DNA of 64,000 nucleotides, from assembly GCF_012927325.1 (NCBI RefSeq), contig NZ_JABBGI010000011.1, forward strand, positions 62,001 to 126,000, read 5' to 3'. A program made the translations under genes and the position numbers. Below are positions 17,341 through 26,142 of the stretch, piece after piece. The DNA is from Chryseobacterium antibioticum. Its GTDB lineage: Bacteria > Bacteroidota > Bacteroidia > Flavobacteriales > Weeksellaceae. Below the pieces are notes generated by a model, which saw only the letters and a program-made list of their open reading frames with translations, did not search any database and was not told the origin of the DNA. Numbering within the stretch: the stretch's first letter is position 1; each line of letters opens with the position of its first letter.

Positions 17341-18054
17341 TTATGAAAAAAAAGCACCTATAAATGTAGGAAATACCATTCTCCATAATGGCCAGTCGTG
17401 ATTGATCCATTTTTTTTCGTCGTACCAGAAATCTATTCCTTTTGCCTTCAAGATCTCTGCCATTTCAAGATTTTTATCCTTGCAGATGTCCTGGTCGGAA
17501 GTGCTCAGAACAATGTGCATATGCTTGTATTTCCATGCTTCATCATTCTTGACAAATTCCTTCGGACAGTTAAAATAGACCAGCTCATCCGAATATCCAT
17601 CCATAAAATTTCTGATGCTGAATGCCCCCGAAAGACAAAATAGATGAGAAACTACATCCGGAAACCTGAAAGCAAAATTGGCGGCATGATAACCTCCGAA
17701 ACTTGCTCCGGCTACCGCTACACGGTGTGTCTTGTGGATCTTCTGGATGTATGGGATAAATTCCTGAATCAGGAACTGCATATACAGCTCATAATTCTTT
17801 ATCCTTTTCTGGGGTGAAATCTTTTCATCATAGAAACTCCACGCGTCAATGGTCTGAACATTATAAAGCTTTACTTTCCCTTGTTCTATAAACCAATTGA
17901 TGCTTCCGTTAAGATGGAAATCATGATTTTGGGTGTACTGTCCCTGAGAAGTCGGAAACATAATGATCGGATGACCATAATGTCCTGTAACTTCTACCTT
18001 AAGACTTGTTCCTAATATATTCGAATAATAATCTGTATGTTCTATATGCGGCAT
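17341..18054 (-). CDS. Esterase-D-like alpha/beta hydrolase
   Basis: 237 residues, no signal peptide. The nucleophile elbow is GASFGGY with Ser118, in the esterase D / putative esterase family. A late His in INHDWPLW is the likely catalytic base. Lies 27 bp downstream of ATP-grasp ligase B and 60 bp upstream of ATP-grasp ligase A, so it is embedded in the ligase run and probably acts on the same metabolite, for example by releasing or deprotecting a product. Substrate unknown. Confidence 0.85.
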   Translation of the reverse strand: MPHIEHTDYYSNILGTSLKVEVTGHYGHPIIMFPTSQGQYTQNHDFHLNGSINWFIEQGKVKLYNVQTIDAWSFYDEKISPQKRIKNYELYMQFLIQEFIPYIQKIHKTHRVAVAGASFGGYHAANFAFRFPDVVSHLFCLSGAFSIRNFMDGYSDELVYFNCPKEFVKNDEAWKYKHMHIVLSTSDQDICKDKNLEMAEILKAKGIDFWYDEKKWINHDWPLWRMVFPTFIGAFFS

Positions 18055-18081
18055 TGATAAATTTCTTTGATTATAATGTGT

Positions 18082-19293
18082 TTAGCTTGTCAGTTTACTT
18101 TTAGGCGGCAGAATATTCAGCATTTCTGCCTGAATTTTTTCTGCAGCGCTGTCTAATCTTTCCTGTATAATATCCGGATCACTGGATTTGTAGACAATTC
18201 CAACGTGGTGATCGATTGGAAGAAACTTTATAGCCTCTTCACTTTCAAATACACTGTAATCTGGATGTTTGTCCTTGATCAGGGCAACGATAAGTCCTGA
18301 ATAGTACCCTGTAGGTTTTGAGGTTTGGTAGCTGTTTCCACGCAGCAGGGCATCTTCAATTTTTGCCCATTCGCGCCAGATATTAATATTGCTTGAAGCT
18401 TCAACAAGATCGGGAATGTGTGCACCACCAACTCTGGAAGAGGTTTCAAGAAAATACCATTTTCCATCAGCTTTTCCCCGGATAAATTCAGTGTGGGTAG
18501 CTCCGTTGAGAAGTCCAAAACTGGAAAGAACCTTTGCATTGACCTCATCAAGCGCTTTAAATTCCTCAGAATATCTTCCCAATGTTTTCGATCTGAACAC
18601 GCCACCTTCATGAGAAACCTGCATAGGTGGGGCCAGATATTTGGAAGCAGAGGTAAAAACAATTTCTTTATTAAAAGTCAGGCTGTCTACATGGTAAACA
18701 TCTCCCGGCTTAAAGCTTTCGAGCAAAAACAGATGACGTTCCTCTCCGAGCGCATCCAGTTCAGCCCAAAGCTCATCTTTGGATGAAAACTTTTTAATGC
18801 CCGATGCGGATGCTTCCGAACGTGGTTTTAATACCCATGGGGCAGGAACCTTTTCTGTAAAGTTGTTGACTTCATCATTATTGAAAACGGCCGTAAACTC
18901 CGGAACACTGATTTCTGAATCTTTTGCTTTTTGACGCATGGCCAGCTTATCTCTGAAATACCTGTGTGTAGTTTGACCCATTCCGGGAATACGGAATGTC
19001 TCTCTGATCAATGCAGCTTTTTCTACATCATAATCATCAAGTGCCACTACGGCATGTATTTTACGGGTTTTCATCAGATGCGAAAACCCTTGAACAAGAT
19101 GCTCCAGATTCCAGACAGAAGGCTTTAGCTCAGTCATGTAAAAGACCTCGTCAATAGCATGCCAGGGCCAGTTTTTTTCTTTAAAACTCTCTGATGTTAC
19201 TAAGATTATTTTATTGCCAAGCTTCTTCATTTCATCCATGAAGTCATAGCCCTTGTAATAGCACGAAATACATACTATAATTTTCTCCTCCAT
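18082..19293 (-). CDS. ATP-grasp ligase B (L-amino-acid-ligase-like)
   Basis: 403 residues. Signatures of carboxylate-amine ligases of the ATP-grasp superfamily: PWVLKPRSEASASGIKKF (about 148-165; ATP Lys and loop), FLLESFKPGDVYHVDSL, and the metal site THTEFIRGKADGKWYFLETS followed by RVGGAHI (about 266-292). This layout resembles dipeptide-forming L-amino acid ligases. N-terminal pre-ATP-grasp domain starts with EKIIVCISCYYKG. It is first of the tightly spaced group ligase B, esterase, ligase A, GCS2, GATase. The aminopeptidase gene is 140 bp upstream across an AT-rich gap. Product unknown. Confidence 0.88.
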   Translation of the reverse strand: MEEKIIVCISCYYKGYDFMDEMKKLGNKIILVTSESFKEKNWPWHAIDEVFYMTELKPSVWNLEHLVQGFSHLMKTRKIHAVVALDDYDVEKAALIRETFRIPGMGQTTHRYFRDKLAMRQKAKDSEISVPEFTAVFNNDEVNNFTEKVPAPWVLKPRSEASASGIKKFSSKDELWAELDALGEERHLFLLESFKPGDVYHVDSLTFNKEIVFTSASKYLAPPMQVSHEGGVFRSKTLGRYSEEFKALDEVNAKVLSSFGLLNGATHTEFIRGKADGKWYFLETSSRVGGAHIPDLVEASSNINIWREWAKIEDALLRGNSYQTSKPTGYYSGLIVALIKDKHPDYSVFESEEAIKFLPIDHHVGIVYKSSDPDIIQERLDSAAEKIQAEMLNILPPKSKLTS

Positions 19294-19433
19294 ATAATGT
19301 TTTTTTATTTTTAGTAAATTATCAAATATGAAAGTAAATTTCTATTGATTAATTGGTATTAAAAATAGAAATAAACTACGTTTTTGAGAATCTATAATCA
19401 AGTATACAGAGAAATTTTGAAAAAAACTAATTT

Positions 19434-20849
19434 TTAGTGATAATTTTCAATTAAATCGGCCAGTAGCTGTACTCCAAAGCCGGTTGCTGCTTTTTCCTTT
19501 GCATATCCCGTATTTCCGAAAGCAACGCCTGCGATATCCAGATGCGCCCATTTAGGATGGTTTTCAATAAACTGTTCCAAAAATTTAGCAGCCACAATAC
19601 AGTCACCAATCGGTTTCATCGAGATGTTTTTAAGGTCTGCGACGTCAGACTGGATATCATCTTTCCAGACATCCCAAAGAGGTAGATTCCATACCCTCTG
19701 ATTAGTAATATCTCCGGTTTTTATCAGAAGGTTTTTCAGATCATCATTATTGGAAAACATTGCACCACAAGTATCTCCAAACATTCGGACGGAGCTTCCC
19801 GTCAAAGTAGCAAGATCAATAAGGAAATCTGTTTTATAGTTTTTGGACAGATAAGAAAGTCCGTCTGCAAGGATCATTCTACCTTCTGCATCTGTGTTCA
19901 ATACTTCAATGGTTTTTCCGTTATAAGCCGTGATAACGTCGCTTGGAAGGAAAGCATTTTCAGAAATAACATTGTCCGTTATAGGAAGTACCGCAACGAT
20001 ATTCACCGGAAGTTTCATTTCTGCAGCATAGATCAGTGTTCCTATAACTGCAGTAGCACCGCCCATATCAGACTTCATATAGTGCATATTGTCCGGGTTC
20101 TTCAGGGAAATACCTCCTGTATCAAAAAGGACGCATTTTCCTACCAGGCCAAATGTTTTGGCATTTTTAACGGTGGTTTTGTATTCTATGATTGTGAAAG
20201 CAGCGTCATATGCACTTCCCTGATTGACCGATAAGTAAGCGCCAAGGCCCAGTTCCTCACATTTTTTTCTATTGAATGCCGTGTATTTTAAATCGTATTT
20301 CTTTGCTAAATTTTTAAGATACAGACTTAAAATATCCGGTTTTTTAAGGTTGGCAGGTTTGTTCAGCCATTCCTGGCAGGCCGTTTGTCCGTTAGCCAGT
20401 GCTTCAGCTTTTGAACTTATCGCATCTAATTTTTTCTGACTTAAATTTTCAAAATGAATCTCAAATTTGGCGTTCCAGAACGCATGTTTTTTATCAAAAG
20501 GATAGCTGTATGTCCCTAAAAGTAAACCTTTGACAAACTCCTCAAATTGTTTTTCTTTCAGGAAATCTGCCAAAACAAGGGTAGGAATGGCCTGAAGCTT
20601 TTCTTTCTGCGTTTGAGAAAATTTAACAGCTACCTGCTGGATTTCGAAATTCTGAAGCGCAGATTTTCCTAAACCGATCAGATAAGTAATACTTTGGGTA
20701 TCCGTATGAATGAATACCTCATTTTTCTTTCCGGAGAAAAAAGAAGCCACATTTTTATTGTAATTTTTGCCGGATTTTGTCCATTCTTCTTCCGTAAAAA
20801 GTTGAAAGATCTGGGTGTAGTTTTTATTTTTTTTGTTGATTAATTTCAT
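19434..20849 (-). CDS. M17 leucyl-aminopeptidase family protein
   Basis: 471 residues. Catalytic and metal residues of family M17 are all in place: VGKCVLFDTGGISLK (Lys238, Asp243), MKSDMGGA (Asp261) and NTDAEGRMILADG (Asp320, Glu322, Arg324). The N-terminal domain is less conserved. It removes N-terminal residues or splits dipeptides using two metal ions, in the cytoplasm. It starts 4 bp after the CBM48-esterase stop, so the two are co-transcribed. In this setting it could be general peptide turnover or could process the product of the ligases nearby. Slightly shorter than E. coli PepA. Confidence 0.93.
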   Translation of the reverse strand: MKLINKKNKNYTQIFQLFTEEEWTKSGKNYNKNVASFFSGKKNEVFIHTDTQSITYLIGLGKSALQNFEIQQVAVKFSQTQKEKLQAIPTLVLADFLKEKQFEEFVKGLLLGTYSYPFDKKHAFWNAKFEIHFENLSQKKLDAISSKAEALANGQTACQEWLNKPANLKKPDILSLYLKNLAKKYDLKYTAFNRKKCEELGLGAYLSVNQGSAYDAAFTIIEYKTTVKNAKTFGLVGKCVLFDTGGISLKNPDNMHYMKSDMGGATAVIGTLIYAAEMKLPVNIVAVLPITDNVISENAFLPSDVITAYNGKTIEVLNTDAEGRMILADGLSYLSKNYKTDFLIDLATLTGSSVRMFGDTCGAMFSNNDDLKNLLIKTGDITNQRVWNLPLWDVWKDDIQSDVADLKNISMKPIGDCIVAAKFLEQFIENHPKWAHLDIAGVAFGNTGYAKEKAATGFGVQLLADLIENYH

Positions 20850-20853
20850 AAGC

Positions 20854-21975
20854 TTAATTTTTAATGCTCTGTTGTTGTGGTTTTACTTCTACCGGGTTTT
20901 CTATGTTGTCATAGAACAGCCATTCAATGGCTCTCGGGAACTCCTGTGACCAGTAAAATTCACTGTGGGTTCCTTCCGGATTGATACTGGTTTTAAATTC
21001 AAAATCAAAAAGATTCTTCTTTTCCCAACGTTTTAAATATTCTTCAAAAACATGGATTCTTTTTACCATTTTAGAACCTTCCTGACCGCCACCGTAGAGG
21101 TAGATCTTTGTTTTAAAAGGAACTCTGAAGTTCATCATTGGAAAATTATTATTAGGCTCCACCCAAAGCGAAGGGGAGAAAATCAGCAGTTTAGAATAAA
21201 CCTCCGGATAGAGGAATCCACTGTAAATACTGATCAAAGCGCCCAAAGAGCTGCCTCCGATTCCTGTATTGTCACGATCTTTCTTGGTACGGTAATGTTC
21301 ATCCACAAAAGGCTTCAGTGTGTCTGTAATGAAGCGAATGTACTTTTTGCCCTCCGATCCATTGGCGACATTGTCGTTATCAAAGATGTATTCCTTGATG
21401 CGTTCTTCACTACCATGTTCTATGGCAATAATAATAACGTCACCACGGCCGTATTCCGCAAGGATAGATAGTTTTTTATCGATTTCCCAGTTTCCGTAGC
21501 CGCTTCCTTCATTAAAAAGGTTTTGGGCATCCTGAAGATAAAGCACAGGATAGCTTTTGTCGGCAACATAATAATCATACGGAAGAACTGCCCATACTTT
21601 TCGGTACCGTTCAAGTTGAGGAATATAGAATTCGTCAGAAATAACTTCTGCAATCGGAAAAAACTCTTTTTTGAAAGGACCCCAGTTGAGCCTCCATTTT
21701 TCAATGATATCTGATGTTTTCCCCTTTGCTTTTTCAGCTTTGCGGTTGGGTGTGATATTTCCGTACTTATCGAGTTCCACGTTTTCCCAGCCTCCCTTTG
21801 TGAATTTGTATTCCACGGTATCGGGAAGAATTTCACTGTCGATTTCTATGAAATAATTGTTCGGATCCAGCTGTTTAAGCTGATAATTGGAGTCTCTGGG
21901 GTTCCAGTTGTTAAAATTTCCGGTGATGTACACCGTTCTGTCGTCGCTTTCTTCGCTATAAAGTTCAAACCTCAT
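20854..21975 (-). CDS. CBM48-like domain fused to enterochelin-esterase-type hydrolase
   Basis: 373 residues. The N-terminal domain (1-75) reads as a CBM48/AMPK glycogen-binding-type sandwich, with VYITGNFNNWNP (15-26). The C-terminal alpha/beta hydrolase (about 105-355) has the elbow GGSSLGAL with Ser243. A similar N-terminal domain exists in Fes-type siderophore esterases, so the domain need not bind glycogen. It is the first gene of the minus-strand run and is divergent from glgB by about 200 bp; GlgB itself contains the same GNFNNWN sequence in its CBM48 domain. No signal peptide. Substrate uncertain: glycogen-associated ester, siderophore, or the unknown cluster product. Confidence 0.82.
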   Translation of the reverse strand: MRFELYSEESDDRTVYITGNFNNWNPRDSNYQLKQLDPNNYFIEIDSEILPDTVEYKFTKGGWENVELDKYGNITPNRKAEKAKGKTSDIIEKWRLNWGPFKKEFFPIAEVISDEFYIPQLERYRKVWAVLPYDYYVADKSYPVLYLQDAQNLFNEGSGYGNWEIDKKLSILAEYGRGDVIIIAIEHGSEERIKEYIFDNDNVANGSEGKKYIRFITDTLKPFVDEHYRTKKDRDNTGIGGSSLGALISIYSGFLYPEVYSKLLIFSPSLWVEPNNNFPMMNFRVPFKTKIYLYGGGQEGSKMVKRIHVFEEYLKRWEKKNLFDFEFKTSINPEGTHSEFYWSQEFPRAIEWLFYDNIENPVEVKPQQQSIKN

Positions 21976-22057
21976 CCTATGTGTTTAATATAAATTGGTA
22001 GCTAAATTTATAAAAAAGATTGTTTTAAAATCATAAAAAAATGAATGTAAAAAATAA

Positions 22058-22065
22058 TATATTTG
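22058..22065 (+). promoter_or_regulatory. -7 box TATATTTG before glgB
   Basis: Exact TAnnTTTG match in the intergenic region between the divergent esterase and glgB, 113 bp before the glgB ATG. No clear -33 TTG. Confidence 0.4.
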
Positions 22066-22178
22066 ATTAATGTGCCAAAAAGGTAGTAATTAACATAATA
22101 ATAATTTGATTAATTATTAACCATTATTGCAGGGAATTTTCGTAGTTTCAAAGAAAAATAAAGTACAATAATATCTTG

Positions 22179-24125
22179 ATGAATTCTGTTAAAACCTATA
22201 CACTGTTTACGGACCATGATGTCTACCTTTTCAAAGAAGGAAGACATTATAAGCTGTATGGGAAATTTGGTGCACATTCTGTTGAAAAAGACGGTGTAAA
22301 AGGCGTCTATTTTTCGGTTTGGGCTCCCTATGCAAAAAAAGTTTCCGTCATAGGGAATTTCAATAACTGGAATCATCAGGATCATATTCTCTTTCCCCGA
22401 TGGGATGGATCCGGGATTTGGGAAGGTTTTATTACCGGACTCACCTGGGGTACTTTATATAAATATGCTATAGAAACGGCCAGAGGCGAAATTCTTGAGA
22501 AAAGTGATCCCTATGCTTTGAGCTGGGAGCAAAATTTGCAGGCAGCCTCACTGGTTTCCACGACCTGGTATGAATGGAGTGATGAAGACTGGATGGAAAA
22601 GCGATGGAGAAATAACAGTCTGGATGCCCCGATATCTGTTTACGAACTTCATTTAGGTTCATGGGTAAGGCAGGGTGGTGCTCCCGATAAATATCTCAAT
22701 TACAGAGATATTGCTGAAAAATTAGTTCCTTATGCTAAGGAGATGGGCTTTACCCATGTAGAATTTATGCCTGTTATGGAATATCCGTATGATCCGAGCT
22801 GGGGATATCAGATTACCGGGTTCTATGCTGCTACTTCCCGTTTTGGTTCTCCGCAGGATTTGATGTTTCTGATTGATCAGCTTCATAAAAATGACATTGG
22901 GGTTATTTTGGATTGGGTGCCTTCCCATTTTCCGGGAGATGCCAACGGACTTCACCGTTTTGACGGTTCTTACCTTTATGAACATGAAGATCCTAGGAAA
23001 GGCTTTCATCCCGACTGGAAATCCTATATTTTCAACTATGGCAGGAATGAAGTTAAATCTTTTTTGATCTCCAATGCGATGTTCTGGCTGGAACGGTATC
23101 ATGCCGACGGACTTCGTGTAGATGCCGTTACATCAATGCTTCATCTTGATTATTCGAGAAATGAAGGAGAGTGGGAACCTAATATAGAAGGTGGAAATGT
23201 AAACCTTGAAGCGAAAGCTTTTCTTCAGGAATTTAATACAGCGGTTTATAAAGAATTTGGAGATAGTATCATTACGATTGCTGAAGAAAGTTCAGATTTT
23301 CCTTTGCTTACCAAGCCTGTTCATGACGGGGGAGTAGGTTTTGGAATGAAATGGATGATGGGATGGATGCATGATACGCTGGATTATTTTAAAGAAGCTC
23401 CTGAAAACAGGAAATACCATCACCATAAAATTACATTTGCTTCCGTGTATATGTATAATGAAAATTATATGATGCCATTGTCACATGATGAAGTGGTTCA
23501 CGGAAAAGCAAGTTTAATCTATAAAATGCCGGGTGATGAATGGCAGAAATTCGCCAATCTCCGTGCGCTTTACGTGTATATGTATACCCATCCGGGAGCC
23601 AAACTCCTCTTTATGGGAGATGAATTTGCGCAAACTGGTGAATGGAATTTCACCCGCAGCCTAGACTGGCACCTCCTGGAGTATCCGATTCATAAAGGAA
23701 TACAAAGCCTCATAAAAGATTTGAATCATCTTTATCGTGATGAATCTGCTTTCTATGAAAATCAGTTTAATAAGAGCGGTTTTGAGTGGGTAGAAGCTGA
23801 TGATCTTGAGAATTCTGTCTATGTCTATCTGAGAAAAGGTGAAAAAAGAGATGATGTTTTGATGGTCGTTTTGAATCTGACCCCACAGGTTTTGGAATAT
23901 AAAATTGGAGTAAATGCAGGAACCCATTGGGAAGTTATTCTCAATTCTGATGACAACAAATACAATGGAAGCGGTACAGATGCCGACATTTTGAGTGAAA
24001 AACATGAAGAATGGATGGAGCATCCAAAATCCATTACCATAAAACTTCCTCCACTGGCGGGAATCATTCTAAGACTGAAAAAAGATAAAAAGTATAAATT
24101 ACACAGAATAAAGCATAAGAAATAA
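22179..24125 (+). CDS. glgB: 1,4-alpha-glucan branching enzyme
   Basis: Adds alpha-1,6 branches to glycogen. 648 residues from the ATG at 22179 (a TTG three bases earlier is in frame but less likely). N-terminal CBM48 domain with GVYFSVWAPYAKKVSVIGNF, then GH13 catalytic barrel: nucleophile Asp315 in GLRVDAV, acid Glu369 in IAEES, and SHDEVVHGK. C-terminal all-beta domain ends in a Lys-rich tail. First gene of the glycogen operon; glgA starts 55 bp downstream. Length and motifs match the GlgB family fully. Confidence 0.96.
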   Translation: MNSVKTYTLFTDHDVYLFKEGRHYKLYGKFGAHSVEKDGVKGVYFSVWAPYAKKVSVIGNFNNWNHQDHILFPRWDGSGIWEGFITGLTWGTLYKYAIETARGEILEKSDPYALSWEQNLQAASLVSTTWYEWSDEDWMEKRWRNNSLDAPISVYELHLGSWVRQGGAPDKYLNYRDIAEKLVPYAKEMGFTHVEFMPVMEYPYDPSWGYQITGFYAATSRFGSPQDLMFLIDQLHKNDIGVILDWVPSHFPGDANGLHRFDGSYLYEHEDPRKGFHPDWKSYIFNYGRNEVKSFLISNAMFWLERYHADGLRVDAVTSMLHLDYSRNEGEWEPNIEGGNVNLEAKAFLQEFNTAVYKEFGDSIITIAEESSDFPLLTKPVHDGGVGFGMKWMMGWMHDTLDYFKEAPENRKYHHHKITFASVYMYNENYMMPLSHDEVVHGKASLIYKMPGDEWQKFANLRALYVYMYTHPGAKLLFMGDEFAQTGEWNFTRSLDWHLLEYPIHKGIQSLIKDLNHLYRDESAFYENQFNKSGFEWVEADDLENSVYVYLRKGEKRDDVLMVVLNLTPQVLEYKIGVNAGTHWEVILNSDDNKYNGSGTDADILSEKHEEWMEHPKSITIKLPPLAGIILRLKKDKKYKLHRIKHKK

Positions 24126-24180
24126 ATCATAATGCTGCTGAGGACAAAAAAACGGACGAAATACAAATGACATTGAAATT

Positions 24181-25587
24181 ATGGTAATATATCACTTAAG
24201 TACAGAATGTTATCCAATAGCCAAAGTAGGCGGTTTGGCAGATGTTGTGGGAGCACTGCCGAAATATCAGAATAAAATAAAGGGAATAGACGCTAAGGTG
24301 GTGATGCCTTGGTATAACAAGCCTTTTGTTCATGATCATAAATTTGACATCGTTTTTGATGGTTTTATCCATCAGGGACCGGATATGCTGCAGGTTCAGG
24401 TGATGAAGGAGAAATCGGATGTTTTGGGATTTGAATTGTATATGGTGAAAATTCCGGGACTTTTGGACAGGGAAAATCCTTACGGCTATCATGATGAGAG
24501 CTTTCAGTTTATCGCTTTTCAACATGGTGTACTTCATTGGCTGAGCGCTATGAAGGTCCGTCCGGATGTATTGCACTGTCATGATTACCATACAGGACTG
24601 GTGCCTTTTATGACCCAGCACTGCCCAGAATTTGCATTTTTAAAGGGAGTAAAAACAATAGGGACAATCCATAACGGAGAGTATCAGGGGATGATGAGCT
24701 GGAATATGGCGAATTATATGCCGTCTTTTGATTCTTACAAATGGGGTTTGATGGATTGGAACGGTTTTATCAATCCACTGGCGAGTATGATCAAATGTTC
24801 CCATGCCTTTACAACAGTTTCTGAAGGATATCTGGAAGAACTTTTTATCAGCTTCCGGGGATTGGAAAGTCTGGTGCGCGAAGAATTCGGAAAAGCATAC
24901 GGAATCATCAACGGCATTGATACAGAAGTTTGGGATCCTGAAACAGATCCGATGCTGGATTTCAATTTTAATAGTAAAAATGCGGTTGCCCAAAAGAAGA
25001 AAAATAAAGAAAAACTCTGCAAAGAATATGGTCTGAAGCCCGAACTTCCATTGTTTGCTTTTATAGGAAGATTTGCTACGGAAAAAGGAGCAGATTTCCT
25101 GCCAGATGTGGTATGGAAGAGCATAAAACAAAGCTATGGTGCATTAAATATTATGATTTTGGGTTCAGGAAACAGCTATATTGAAAATAAGCTCAAAGAA
25201 TATGAGCATACCTATACCAATTTTGCTCTGGATCTGGGGTATAAAGAGCATCTTTCCCATAAAATCTACGCTTCGGCAGACTTTCTGCTGATGCCATCAA
25301 GAGTAGAGCCTTGCGGACTGAACCAGATGTATTCTATGCGATATGGTACTGTGCCGGTCGTAAGATATACCGGGGGCCTCAGAGATACAGTGGAGGATAT
25401 TTCCACGGGAGGCGCAGGTCTTAATTTCACCTATCCGAGTGTAGATGATATTGTTCATGCGATGAACAGGGCGCTGGGAATTTATAATCAGAAAGGCGTG
25501 ATGAAAGAACTTATTCATGCCAACATGAATTTTGATTTTGCATGGGAGAAATCTGCAGAAAAATATATAGCTTTATACAATAACTGA
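24181..25587 (+). CDS. glgA: Glycogen synthase (ADP-glucose)
   Basis: Extends glycogen chains from ADP-glucose. 468 residues, GT5 family. The ADP-glucose loop KVGGLADVVG (Lys15) is at the N-terminus, followed by DVLHCHDYHTGL, INGIDTEVWDP, and the C-terminal FIGRFATEKGAD, PSRVEPCGLNQMYSMRYGT and RDTVED motifs of GT-B retaining enzymes. Complete. The next gene, a lipoprotein, starts 4 bp after the stop, so translation is probably coupled. Confidence 0.96.
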   Translation: MVIYHLSTECYPIAKVGGLADVVGALPKYQNKIKGIDAKVVMPWYNKPFVHDHKFDIVFDGFIHQGPDMLQVQVMKEKSDVLGFELYMVKIPGLLDRENPYGYHDESFQFIAFQHGVLHWLSAMKVRPDVLHCHDYHTGLVPFMTQHCPEFAFLKGVKTIGTIHNGEYQGMMSWNMANYMPSFDSYKWGLMDWNGFINPLASMIKCSHAFTTVSEGYLEELFISFRGLESLVREEFGKAYGIINGIDTEVWDPETDPMLDFNFNSKNAVAQKKKNKEKLCKEYGLKPELPLFAFIGRFATEKGADFLPDVVWKSIKQSYGALNIMILGSGNSYIENKLKEYEHTYTNFALDLGYKEHLSHKIYASADFLLMPSRVEPCGLNQMYSMRYGTVPVVRYTGGLRDTVEDISTGGAGLNFTYPSVDDIVHAMNRALGIYNQKGVMKELIHANMNFDFAWEKSAEKYIALYNN

Positions 25588-25591
25588 TGTG

Positions 25592-26128
25592 ATGAAGGTT
25601 TCCGGTTTTCTTTTTGTCATCATGATCCTGCTTTTTTCATGTAAAGAAGATGAGGGAAGTTACCATGGCGGATATTACTGGGTTTATGGAGCAGGCCTTA
25701 AAGATATGGATAGAGGTGAAGCTGTAGAAGGTATTTCTGAAAAATGGAAAATTAAATCTATAGATGCTGGAGGCTGTACTATTGATGGTGATATCACAAA
25801 TAAAATAAAGGCAGCCAATAAGAAAACGTTTGCTGCAATAGAGAAAGAATACGGAAAACATTGGATGGCAGCTTATGATAAAGATCTGCATGATTTTGCC
25901 ATGAAAAAGATAGATGTCATGGATGTTCTGATCACGAATAAATTGTTCAGAGAAGAGCTTAAAAAGCATTACATTGAGGTCTATAATGTAGACAAAAAAG
26001 TGTTTGAACTTAATAATGAAGGTGAATTTAAAGTCATTGTGTATAATAATGAACTCAAATACGAAAATAAAGAGTGCTTTAGATTGGCAGTAAACACTAA
26101 GAATAGAACAGTAAATTTAATTCAATAA
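25592..26128 (+). CDS. Unknown lipoprotein inside glycogen operon
   Basis: 178 residues from the ATG at 25592 (GTG at 25589 is in frame). Signal peptide with lipobox LLFSC, so predicted to be exported and lipidated. The mature part has SYHGGYYWVYGAGLKDMDRGEAVEGISEKWKI, and an alternating Lys/Asp/Asn pattern; I do not recognise a family. It lies 4 bp after glgA and 14 bp before glgC, inside an otherwise cytoplasmic pathway, which is odd. It may be a recent insertion into the operon or may have a role at the envelope that is regulated with glycogen. Confidence 0.72.
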   Translation: MKVSGFLFVIMILLFSCKEDEGSYHGGYYWVYGAGLKDMDRGEAVEGISEKWKIKSIDAGGCTIDGDITNKIKAANKKTFAAIEKEYGKHWMAAYDKDLHDFAMKKIDVMDVLITNKLFREELKKHYIEVYNVDKKVFELNNEGEFKVIVYNNELKYENKECFRLAVNTKNRTVNLIQ

Positions 26129-26142
26129 AACGCAAGATACCT

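Noticed and set aside
24640..25131. 163-residue minus-strand frame in glgA
   Set aside because: Antisense to conserved GT5 motifs, no promoter or family match.
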